Positions 1 through 5,564 of a stretch of 5,564 bases of DNA are shown piece by piece. A model generated the notes under the pieces. The model worked only from the letters and a program-made list of their open reading frames with translations, searched no databases and was not told the DNA's origin. The stretch is from the NCBI GenBank assembly GCA_002389675.1, contig DGQF01000062.1, forward strand, positions 8,089 through 13,652, written 5' to 3'. Origin of the DNA: Gammaproteobacteria bacterium UBA4421. GTDB taxonomy: Bacteria; Pseudomonadota; Gammaproteobacteria; Pseudomonadales; Azotimanducaceae. How positions within the stretch are numbered: position 1 is the stretch's first letter; each line of letters starts with the position of its first letter. The translations under genes were made by a program, and so were the position numbers.

Positions 1-308
1 AGGTAGGTGGCAGAATCGAAAACGCGTTCTGTTTGAACGTCGCCCCCGGCTGATGCTTTTTCACCAGCAGCCGACAGATACCCGCCCGCACCCTTGCGAT
101 ATAAATCGGCGAGTGCTTTGCGCTTGGCGGGATCATCAACCACGAGCCACCGCCAAGTTTGGGAGTTTGAGCCTGTGGGTGCCTGAATCGCAAGTTCCAA
201 ACATTCATTAATCAGTTCACGCGGTACAGCTCGCGTAAGGTCCAGACGTTTGCGCACCGCCCGGGTTGTGCCCAGCAGCGCGTCAGTGATAGATAAATCA
301 AATACCAT
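1..308 (-). CDS. Nitroreductase family protein (N-terminal part; 3' end outside window)
   Basis: Reading the minus strand from the ATG at 308-306 gives 102 uninterrupted codons to the window edge. The N-terminus matches the nitroreductase family (FMN-dependent oxidoreductases using NAD(P)H): TTRAVRKRLDLTRAVP at residues 14-29, then the very characteristic QAPTGSNSQTWRW at 42-54, followed by VVDDPAKRKALADLY. The Arg residues of RAVRKR and the Ser/Asn/Gln cluster of PTGSNSQ lie where the family contacts FMN; this is family knowledge, not tested here. Family members are about 200-225 residues, so roughly half is visible, and the catalytic C-terminal half cannot be judged. The start is supported by a strong GAGGGG Shine-Dalgarno (plus-strand 316-321), 7 nt before the ATG. 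No signal peptide is seen, so it is probably cytoplasmic. It is transcribed divergently from the M20 amidohydrolase. The natural substrate (nitroaromatic, quinone, enone or other) is unknown. Confidence 0.9.
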   Translation of the reverse strand, partial: MVFDLSITDALLGTTRAVRKRLDLTRAVPRELINECLELAIQAPTGSNSQTWRWLVVDDPAKRKALADLYRKGAGGYLSAAGEKASAGGDVQTERVFDSATY

Positions 309-396
309 GGTGTTTCCCCTCTTAAGTTGTGTCCTGAGTGTACTCCATTGTCTGCTGGGATTAAGCTTGACAGTCTTGCAAAAAGAGAGCCGCTGC
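309..396. promoter_or_regulatory. Divergent intergenic region, nitroreductase / M20 amidohydrolase
   Basis: These 88 bp separate two divergent starts and should hold both promoters if 397 is the true M20 start. On the minus strand a possible -10, TACACT (complement of 337-342), lies about 28 nt before the nitroreductase ATG, but its -35 match is poor. On the plus strand a perfect TTGACA occurs at 367-372, but no -10 hexamer follows at 16-18 nt, so I do not call a promoter from it. A short inverted repeat, GAGT-GT-ACTC (336-345), sits near the middle and overlaps the possible minus-strand -10; it could be an operator or chance. No regulator is encoded nearby. Confidence 0.35.
384..389 (+). promoter_or_regulatory. 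Probable ribosome binding site deciding the M20 start
   Basis: The purine run AGAGAG lies 7 nt before GTG 397 and is only a partial match to AGGAGG. It matters because the same frame stays open far upstream (ATG at 307, TTG at 250), and neither of those candidates gives an export signal right at the N-terminus. The site and the signal peptide together favour GTG 397. Confidence 0.45.
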
Positions 397-1695
397 GTGT
401 TAAAAATTTTAAGCCTTGTTGCCCTGCTGGTTTTCTCTGGCGCCTCGCACGCGGAGCTTGAACAAGAAATTTCGACCAAAGCTGAAGAAATTGCGGATAA
501 AGTGGTGGCTTGGCGGCGAGATATTCATGCTAACCCAGAGTTATCTAATCGCGAATTCCGCACGGCTAAGGCGGTGGCCCAGCATTTGCGAGATCTGGGG
601 ATGGCGGTGCAAACGGGGGTCGGCCATACCGGCGTTGTTGGGGTGCTCAAAGGTGCGAAGCCGGGTCCTGTTGTTGCTCTGCGGGCTGATATGGATGCAT
701 TACCCGTGGTCGAAGAAACGGGTCTACCTTTTGCCTCAGTGGCTCGAGGTAAATACGAAGGCGCTGATGTGGGTGTAATGCACGCCTGTGGTCACGATAA
801 TCATGTGGCTATTTTGATGGGCGCGGCGGAAGTACTCAGTCAACTGACGGAGCACCTACGCGGCAGCGTTAAGTTTATATTCCAGCCGGCCGAAGAAGGT
901 GCGCCCAAGGGTGAAAAAGGGGGTGCAAGCCTGATGATCGCTGAGGGTGTGCTTGAAAATCCGCCTGTAGAGGCGATATTTGGTCTGCATATTGGACAGC
1001 AGGGATCGGCAGGCACCGCGATGTTTCGTAGTCGTAGCTTTATGGCCAGCGCTCAACGCTTTGATATTCTAGTTCAGGGCAAGCAAACCCATGGTGCCCG
1101 GCCCTGGGCGGGTGTTGATTCGGTGGTTGTAGGCACCCAAATTGTCAATGCACTGCAAACGATCGTCAGTCGTCAAGTTGATATTACGCAGTCACCTGCG
1201 GTGGTTACCGTTGGGTCTTTTCACGCGGGTGTGCGTAACAATATCATCCCAGATTCAGCCGTTTTGAGCGGCACGATACGTACCTTTGACCCGAAAATTC
1301 GAGCACAAATTCATGAGAAATTGAAGCATATGGCGGTCTCGATCGGCCAGGCCCATGGTGCGCAGGTAACTGTTGAAATAGATTCGGGGGTGCCGGTCAC
1401 ATTCAATAACCCGCGGTTAACGGCAGATATGGTGCCAACCCTGCGAAAAATATACGGTAAGGACCGAGTTTTTGTGGCTGGCCGGGTCACCGGCGCAGAA
1501 GATTTTGCGTTTTATCAGGAGCAAGTGCCGGGCTTTTTCTTCTATATCGGTGCAAGGCCTGTGGATATAGCGCCCGATGAGGCGATTCCCAATCACTCAC
1601 CTTTATTCGACGTTGATGAATCGGCGCTGGTGCCTGCTGTAAAAGTTATGAGTCAGTTGGCCGTAGATTACCTCGCCCGCTACAGCCAACAATAG
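397..1695 (+). CDS. Exported M20-family amidohydrolase (M20D, hippurate/IAA-amino-acid hydrolase type)
   Basis: A 432-residue metal-dependent amidohydrolase that hydrolyses N-acyl amino acids or similar amides; the substrate is unknown. From GTG 397 the product begins with a clean Sec signal: Lys3, a hydrophobic stretch, and a likely cut after ASHA (residue 19), so it should act in the periplasm. Landmarks in this numbering are WRRDIHANPEL 39-49, RADMDALP 96-103, MHACGHD 128-134 (metal ligands Cys131, His133), FQPAEEG 162-168 (Glu166 general base, Glu167 ligand), GLHIG with His198, HGARP 232-236 in the dimerisation domain, TGAEDFAFY 365-373 and NHSP with ligand His400. The metal site is therefore complete, and the mature length of about 413 is slightly above the usual 380-400. 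GTG was chosen because ATG 307 would put some 30 residues before the signal and overlap the start codon of the divergent nitroreductase. It ends 30 bp from the convergent MBL gene. Peptidase activity is less likely than amidohydrolase activity. Confidence 0.93.
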   Translation: MLKILSLVALLVFSGASHAELEQEISTKAEEIADKVVAWRRDIHANPELSNREFRTAKAVAQHLRDLGMAVQTGVGHTGVVGVLKGAKPGPVVALRADMDALPVVEETGLPFASVARGKYEGADVGVMHACGHDNHVAILMGAAEVLSQLTEHLRGSVKFIFQPAEEGAPKGEKGGASLMIAEGVLENPPVEAIFGLHIGQQGSAGTAMFRSRSFMASAQRFDILVQGKQTHGARPWAGVDSVVVGTQIVNALQTIVSRQVDITQSPAVVTVGSFHAGVRNNIIPDSAVLSGTIRTFDPKIRAQIHEKLKHMAVSIGQAHGAQVTVEIDSGVPVTFNNPRLTADMVPTLRKIYGKDRVFVAGRVTGAEDFAFYQEQVPGFFFYIGARPVDIAPDEAIPNHSPLFDVDESALVPAVKVMSQLAVDYLARYSQQ

Positions 1696-1717
1696 GGTTG
1701 CATTGCGTTGCTCGAGC

Positions 1718-1733
1718 GGCTGTCTCTACAGCC
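1718..1733. terminator. Small hairpin at the convergent gene ends
   Basis: GGCTGT (1718-1723), loop CTCT, ACAGCC (1728-1733) form a perfect 6-bp stem with a 4-nt loop. It spans the stop codon of the minus-strand hydrolase and starts 22 bp after the M20 stop. No T-tract follows on either strand, so it is not a canonical intrinsic terminator; at best it is a weak bidirectional stop or an mRNA 3' end stabiliser. An 8-bp palindrome, GCTCGAGC (1710-1717), lies directly beside it. Confidence 0.25.
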
Positions 1734-2649
1734 CCCAGCATTCACCATCATTAGCAAATAGGACATAGCCTTGATAGTGCTCTTCAATGGCTTGTCTGCT
1801 TAGACTCTCTTTGCCTCGAGTGCGATTCATACGATGACTCAGGACCAGCATGCGTGCGTCTGCTTGTTTTGCGATGCGTCCCAATTGCGAGGGCAAGGCA
1901 TATCTTTCTTTTTGATTGCCCCGTGCATTCTCTGGAATGGCGTGGGTCGCAATTAACATATCCGCGTTTTTGGCAAACTTGGGCATGACATTTTTTTGAT
2001 TATTGAAGTCGCCGGTAATCACAACAGATTTGTCACCTACCTCCACTCGCCAGGCCAGCGCAGGAACCCCGTCATGGTAGACTGGTATTGCGGCCAGGCG
2101 AAGATGTTCGCTGCCGAATTGGGCCCACCGCTTGACGCCTGAGCTGGGCACGTTGCGCACACGAATCCGGTATCCACCGCTCGACTTGTGAGTCAAAAAA
2201 TCCTGTAAATGCGGATACACGCCTTCCGCGCCGATAAAACGATCAACAAATGTGGACATGTCAGGAATTCCGGGTACGGCACTGTCAGGGCCCAAAACGA
2301 TGAGCGGAGCGGTTCGTGTCAGAGAGGCGGAACCCTCAACAAAGGCGGCAAAATCGGCGCTGTGATCGGCGTGTAAGTGAGTGAAGGCCATAACTTCTAT
2401 ATCTTCAAATTGTGCGCCGGATTGGTCAAAGGCTACAGAGGAGCCCGGGCCTGTGTCGATGATTGCGCGGGCTTTGTTATCGAGCCAAATCACGTAACTT
2501 GAGCCGGCCGCACCATCGTTTATTTCTGCACCGCCGGCACCAAGTATTTGCACCCAGACGCCAGTTTCACCGCAAACTTGTGCTGCCCGAAGGTCTGCCG
2601 CGGTCAATAGTGTGGCCATGAGGAAAAGAAATCTGTAGAAAAGCGGCAT
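1726..2649 (-). CDS. Exported metallo-beta-lactamase-fold hydrolase
   Basis: A 307-residue metallo-hydrolase of the MBL superfamily, closest in look to the RNase Z/arylsulfatase-like branch. An N-terminal Arg, a hydrophobic run and a likely cut near LRAA (residue about 23) indicate Sec export. The fold markers occur in order: an early GAGG-x-SSYV segment, IDTGPG 64-69, the metal motif HLHADH 91-96 (ligands His91, His93, Asp95, His96), His192 in PVYHD, Asp214 in ITGDF, His236 in ATHAI and His272 in LSHRM. The two-zinc site is thus intact. The only two cysteines are Cys26 and Cys304, near the two ends of the mature chain. The start has a good Shine-Dalgarno, GAGGT, 7 nt upstream. It begins 34 bp after nadE and is probably co-transcribed with it. 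Tight similarity to classical antibiotic-degrading beta-lactamases is not seen; esterase, sulfatase or phosphodiesterase activity is more likely, and the substrate is unknown. Confidence 0.92.
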   Translation of the reverse strand: MPLFYRFLFLMATLLTAADLRAAQVCGETGVWVQILGAGGAEINDGAAGSSYVIWLDNKARAIIDTGPGSSVAFDQSGAQFEDIEVMAFTHLHADHSADFAAFVEGSASLTRTAPLIVLGPDSAVPGIPDMSTFVDRFIGAEGVYPHLQDFLTHKSSGGYRIRVRNVPSSGVKRWAQFGSEHLRLAAIPVYHDGVPALAWRVEVGDKSVVITGDFNNQKNVMPKFAKNADMLIATHAIPENARGNQKERYALPSQLGRIAKQADARMLVLSHRMNRTRGKESLSRQAIEEHYQGYVLFANDGECWGL

Positions 2650-2656
2650 TTATTGG

Positions 2657-2661
2657 ACCTC
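2657..2661 (-). promoter_or_regulatory. Ribosome binding site of the MBL-fold hydrolase
   Basis: GAGGT on the minus strand, 7 nt before the ATG, inside the 34-bp gap after the nadE stop. It fixes the start at 2649 and shows that translation initiates independently rather than by stop-start coupling. Confidence 0.6.
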
Positions 2662-2683
2662 GGTCTGCTGGCGGTTTTGGGGG

Positions 2684-4603
2684 CTAGAGTTGTTCTATTT
2701 CTTTAAGCAAGGGTTGAACTGATGCTTCGTCTGGCATGCGCCAGTCTCCCCTTGGTGACAAGCTGATGCTGCCAACTTTGGGGCCAGGAGGCAATGTTGT
2801 GCGCTTAAATTGCTGGTGCATAAAGCGGCTAAAAAACTGGTTGAGCCAATGTTTAATGGTGCTGGGTGAATAGGCGCCTGCAAAGCTCAGGCACGCCAGA
2901 TAATATATTTTTGTTGGACTGGCACCTGTTCTTAGGAAATGGAACATAAAATAGTCATGTAATTCATACGGCCCAACAATCGCTTCGGTACGTTGACTGA
3001 TCTCGCCTCCAGCTGGGGGAATTAACTCCGGTGAAATGGGTGTGGACAGTACACTCTCGAGCACCGGTGAAAGTTCTGTTGATGCGCGGTGATGTGCGTA
3101 CCACCTCACGAGATACGCCATCATTGTTTTTGGCACACTCGAATTGACGTTGTAGCTGGCCATGTGGTCTGCGTTATAGGTGCACCATCCTAATGCCAGT
3201 TCACTTAAATCGCCGGTGCCGACGACGATGCCGTTTACTTTGTTGGCGAAATTGAACAACAGCTGGGTCCTTTCGCGCGCCTGTGCATTTTCGAATACGA
3301 TATCGTGCTCTCCGCCATGTTTTAAATCGCGAAGGTGTTGCTCAACAGCAGCCTGAATACTGATGTCGTGCAACGTAGCCGCGCCTATTTCTGCTAGGCC
3401 ATGGGCGTTGGTGTAGGTTTTTTTTGTCGTCCCAGGACCGGGCATGGTGAGGGCAATGAGATGTTTGCTAGGTAAATCGAGTTTTTTCAAAGCGTCCAGA
3501 CAAACAAGGAATGCCAAAGTCGAGTCGAGTCCGCCCGATAGGCCAATGACCAAACGGGCGCTGTTCGCCGCCTGCATACGTCGAGCCAAACCGGTGGCTT
3601 GAATGCTTAATATTTCTTCCGCCCTTGCCTCAAATTCATGTTCATCATCTGGCACAAAAGGGTGTTTGGAAAAGCGGCGTTGCAGGTCATGCAGTGGTTT
3701 TGATTGACCAACGCAGTGCTCAACACGATAGGGTGTTGGCCTTGAGGCTTGCGAAAAACTGGTGTTGCTGGCCCGGTCGTGACGTAATCGTGCGGTGTCC
3801 ACCTCGCAGGTTATGTAGTTGCTCGTGAGTGCAAAACGGTTGTTCTGTTTGAGTAATTGTCCGCTTTCGCAAATCAAGCAGTGCCCGCCGAAGACCACGT
3901 CTTTGGTTGATTCCGAGGGGCCAGCGCTGGCGTAAATATACGCGCAAATATTTTTGGCGCTGGACATGCGAACAAGGTCGCGGCGATAGTCGGCTTTGGC
4001 GATGAGTTCGTTGCTCGCCGATAGATTCAGGATGATTTCAGCGCCTGCCAGACATGCCCGCGTGCTGGGGGCATCAGGGGCCCACATATCCTCACATATT
4101 TCGACACCGATGAGATGGTCGTTGAGCTCAAAGAGTTGGTCGCATCTGATCTGGAACTGGCCGAGTGTTGGGTGGAGTATGCTTTCATTAATATTTGCGC
4201 CAGAAACAAACCAGCGTAAATCATAAAATTCGCCGTAGTTTGGGTGCACGGTTTTGGGCACCAGACCCAGCAGAGTATTGTGACTGAGCAGGGCTGCGCA
4301 GTTCAGTAAGCGTCCATCACTGAGCCGCCACGGCAAGCCGACGGCAATCAGCGGTAATGGATTTTTTGCTTTTAGCAGTTGCAGCGCTTGGATGCTGTTG
4401 CTTAAAAGCGCATCACTGAAAAACAGATCTTCAGCAGAATAGCCGGTAATACACAGCTCGGGAAAAACGCCGATGCTGACTTGGGCGTCGGCCATTTGCG
4501 TAGCGGTGGTCAAAATTCTTTCGGCGTTCATCAGCGGATCGCCAATACTTACCTCCAGAGAAGCGGCGGCAACGTTTACAAAACCGAGAGATTCAAAATC
4601 CAT
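2684..4603 (-). CDS. nadE: Glutamine-dependent NAD(+) synthetase
   Basis: Catalyses the final step of NAD+ synthesis: nicotinic acid adenine dinucleotide + ATP + glutamine give NAD+, in the cytoplasm. The 639 residues form two domains. The nitrilase-like glutaminase domain (about 1-280) has a complete catalytic triad: Glu49 in FPEL, Lys117 in LVPK and nucleophile Cys170 in GVEICEDMW. The synthetase domain (about 325-639) has the ATP-pyrophosphatase loop SGGLDS 356-361, GTGDLSELALGWCTY 462-476, and YNVN...VPKT 484-493. The tail carries SLSPRGDWRMP 614-624, a mark of the long NadE form (about 640-680 residues). Escherichia coli has a 275-residue ammonia-dependent enzyme, and many other proteobacteria have a form of about 540 residues, so this is the less usual type for the apparent host. 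The N-terminus MDFESLGFVNVAAAS fits the family, supporting ATG 4603 although no Shine-Dalgarno precedes it. PGPGTTKKT (388-396) differs from the PGFGTT-x-RT pattern I recall for the family. It lies between the MOSC gene (72 bp) and the MBL gene (34 bp). Confidence 0.96.
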   Translation of the reverse strand: MDFESLGFVNVAAASLEVSIGDPLMNAERILTTATQMADAQVSIGVFPELCITGYSAEDLFFSDALLSNSIQALQLLKAKNPLPLIAVGLPWRLSDGRLLNCAALLSHNTLLGLVPKTVHPNYGEFYDLRWFVSGANINESILHPTLGQFQIRCDQLFELNDHLIGVEICEDMWAPDAPSTRACLAGAEIILNLSASNELIAKADYRRDLVRMSSAKNICAYIYASAGPSESTKDVVFGGHCLICESGQLLKQNNRFALTSNYITCEVDTARLRHDRASNTSFSQASRPTPYRVEHCVGQSKPLHDLQRRFSKHPFVPDDEHEFEARAEEILSIQATGLARRMQAANSARLVIGLSGGLDSTLAFLVCLDALKKLDLPSKHLIALTMPGPGTTKKTYTNAHGLAEIGAATLHDISIQAAVEQHLRDLKHGGEHDIVFENAQARERTQLLFNFANKVNGIVVGTGDLSELALGWCTYNADHMASYNVNSSVPKTMMAYLVRWYAHHRASTELSPVLESVLSTPISPELIPPAGGEISQRTEAIVGPYELHDYFMFHFLRTGASPTKIYYLACLSFAGAYSPSTIKHWLNQFFSRFMHQQFKRTTLPPGPKVGSISLSPRGDWRMPDEASVQPLLKEIEQL

Positions 4604-4652
4604 AAGATGAGTTAATCGAGGTGGTGATAAGGAGTCTGTTGTTAATTGGGTG

Positions 4653-4679
4653 ATTAGGTGCCGCTGGCCGAAGTATCAA
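4653..4679 (-). promoter_or_regulatory. Possible weak promoter before nadE
   Basis: The 72-bp gap before nadE contains, on the minus strand, TTGATA (complement of 4674-4679; 5 of 6 to the -35 consensus, overlapping the MOSC stop codon) and CCTAAT (complement of 4653-4658; 4 of 6 to -10). The 15-bp spacer is too short for a strong sigma-70 promoter. No hairpin with a T-tract is present in the gap, so read-through from the MOSC gene is also plausible. Confidence 0.2.
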
Positions 4680-5539
4680 TTGAGAAACTCGAGGGTATCT
4701 CCGGTGCTGATGCAGCCGGGCTCGATGACGGTGGCGTAAATACCCAGATTACCGGCGTTGGCATTAACGATAGCGCGCATAATGCCAGGGTCGCGCGTTA
4801 GATTATCGAAGCCATGAGTGGTCATGACGCATCTAGGACAGGCCATTTCAAACTTAAGGGTGGCTTCGCCGATGCGCGCGGTTTTGCCCGCCCAAAGGTC
4901 TTCGGGGAACCCCCCGTCAGCGCCGTCCACCAAAATATTAGGCCGAAATCTGCGCAGATCGAATTGGCTTTGCGCGCGATGGGTTTGCAGACTATGAAGC
5001 GCGCTGCGCGACATTAACAGCAAAGGGAACGCATCGAAGTAGGTGCCCGGTGGTGACTCATAAGTGAAGATCTCTTTAGGGAACTGGCTGAAATCGGGCA
5101 GCGGTTCATCGCTGTTGCGAGCGAATAATTCTCGCATGGCGGTTTCTGGGTCTGTGTTGCTGTCCGGGTTCTCCTGACGCAGATAGTGGTCTGTTTGCTC
5201 TTTAGGCACTAAGGGCCAAAGCGAAACCGGGGTACCAAGCGCGGTGGAGAGTGCTGAGTGAATGCCGGCGTCGCTTGAGGTGTGCTGCTGGCCGTCAGCA
5301 AATGTAATGACAACCGGGGGTGATGGCTGGGATGCCGTGGGTTCATTTTGCAGTTCAGCCTGCATGCCCATAATGCTTGCGTTGCGCTTGCCTACGCCAA
5401 AGGTGTTTCGAGTTTCGTCCTTGACTGCCCAACAGCGGTCTCCAGGAAAGCCGTTTGTATCTGCATGGCTGCGCTCAAGACGGTGGCCGCCCATGCTTTT
5501 CACGGGATAACGAAATAGTGCGTCGATCTTGATCTTCAT
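4676..5539 (-). CDS. MOSC-domain protein with N-terminal beta-barrel (mARC/YcbX-like)
   Basis: A 287-residue protein with the MOSC_N plus MOSC architecture of mARC and YcbX, molybdenum-cofactor enzymes that reduce N-hydroxylated compounds. The N-terminal barrel (about 1-110) starts with the family hallmark FRYPVKSMGG (9-18), then GFPGDRCWAV (30-39). A middle segment has PGTYFDAFPLLLMS 164-177. The MOSC domain (about 190-286) has DLRRFRPNILVDG 194-206, ACPRCVMTT 233-241, and NLGIYATVIEPG 264-275 near the C-terminus. Cys237 of CPRC aligns, by my reading, with the cysteine that binds molybdenum in mARC. No ferredoxin domain follows, unlike E. coli YcbX, so an external electron donor would be needed. 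There is no signal peptide, so it is probably cytoplasmic. The start is preceded by a weak purine patch (GTGAG); the frame is open to the window edge but holds no ATG, GTG or TTG there. First gene of the minus-strand run in view; its promoter probably lies beyond 5564. Confidence 0.92.
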   Translation of the reverse strand: MKIKIDALFRYPVKSMGGHRLERSHADTNGFPGDRCWAVKDETRNTFGVGKRNASIMGMQAELQNEPTASQPSPPVVITFADGQQHTSSDAGIHSALSTALGTPVSLWPLVPKEQTDHYLRQENPDSNTDPETAMRELFARNSDEPLPDFSQFPKEIFTYESPPGTYFDAFPLLLMSRSALHSLQTHRAQSQFDLRRFRPNILVDGADGGFPEDLWAGKTARIGEATLKFEMACPRCVMTTHGFDNLTRDPGIMRAIVNANAGNLGIYATVIEPGCISTGDTLEFLN

Positions 5540-5564
5540 AAACTCACTTGGGTCCAGTGTGCGT

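Noticed and set aside
367..372. Perfect TTGACA as a -35 box for the M20 gene
   Set aside because: No -10-like hexamer follows at 16-18 nt (the bases there are CCGCTG-like), and a start site downstream would run into the ribosome binding site and coding start.
416..778. Plus-strand 120-codon open frame inside the M20 gene
   Set aside because: It lies wholly within the M20 coding region in another frame; its translation has no recognisable family features, while the M20 frame has all its motifs.
1718..1733. Strong intrinsic terminator at the convergent junction
   Set aside because: The stem is only 6 bp and no T-tract follows on either strand, so it is kept only as a low-confidence feature.
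1726..2649. Antibiotic-resistance metallo-beta-lactamase
   Set aside because: HLHADH plus the ITGDF and THAI/LSHR motifs match the broader RNase Z/arylsulfatase-like branch, and nothing specific to classical B1-B3 beta-lactamases is seen.
2695..2883. Minus-strand 62-codon frame in the 3' part of nadE
   Set aside because: It is a shadow frame over the conserved NadE tail, with low-complexity translation and no domain.
4676..4683. Palindrome TCAATTGA as an operator
   Set aside because: It is short, AT-rich, and overlaps the MOSC stop codon; an 8-bp palindrome is expected by chance in a window of this size.
4814..5017. Plus-strand open frames antisense to the MOSC gene (also 5262-5510)
   Set aside because: They run opposite a clear MOSC coding frame and have no recognisable product.

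Overview
The window looks like an ordinary stretch of chromosome from a Gram-negative bacterium, most likely a gammaproteobacterium. Genes are densely packed, base composition is near even by eye, two products carry Sec-type export signals, and the protein families are typical of free-living aquatic proteobacteria. A finer placement, for example among marine Cellvibrionales-like groups, is only an impression. There are no rRNA or tRNA genes, CRISPR arrays, insertion sequences, integrase-like genes or long repeats.

Layout: (1) Bases 1-308, minus strand, hold the N-terminal part of a nitroreductase-family flavoprotein whose 3' end lies outside the window. (2) Bases 309-396 are a divergent intergenic region. 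(3) Bases 397-1695, plus strand, encode an exported M20-family amidohydrolase with a complete metal-site motif set, preferred start GTG at 397. (4) A 30-bp convergent gap, with a small hairpin overlapping the next stop codon, separates it from a minus-strand run. (5) That run, in transcription order, is a MOSC-domain protein (5539-4676), a long glutamine-dependent NAD+ synthetase, NadE (4603-2684), and an exported metallo-beta-lactamase-fold hydrolase (2649-1726). The gaps inside the run are 72 and 34 bp, so it may be one transcript with a possible weak internal promoter before nadE.

Functionally this is a housekeeping and metabolic neighbourhood. NadE performs the last step of NAD+ synthesis. 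The MOSC protein is probably a molybdenum-cofactor-binding, mARC/YcbX-like reductase, which would draw electrons ultimately from NAD(P)H. The nitroreductase is also expected to be an FMN enzyme using NAD(P)H. The two exported hydrolases probably act on unknown amide and ester or phosphoester substrates in the periplasm. A shared pathway cannot be shown from sequence, and I see no convincing new system. The points worth a second look are the M20 start site, the long NadE form with an A8 tract beside an altered motif, the absent Shine-Dalgarno of nadE, and the only two cysteines of the exported hydrolase lying at opposite ends of the chain.
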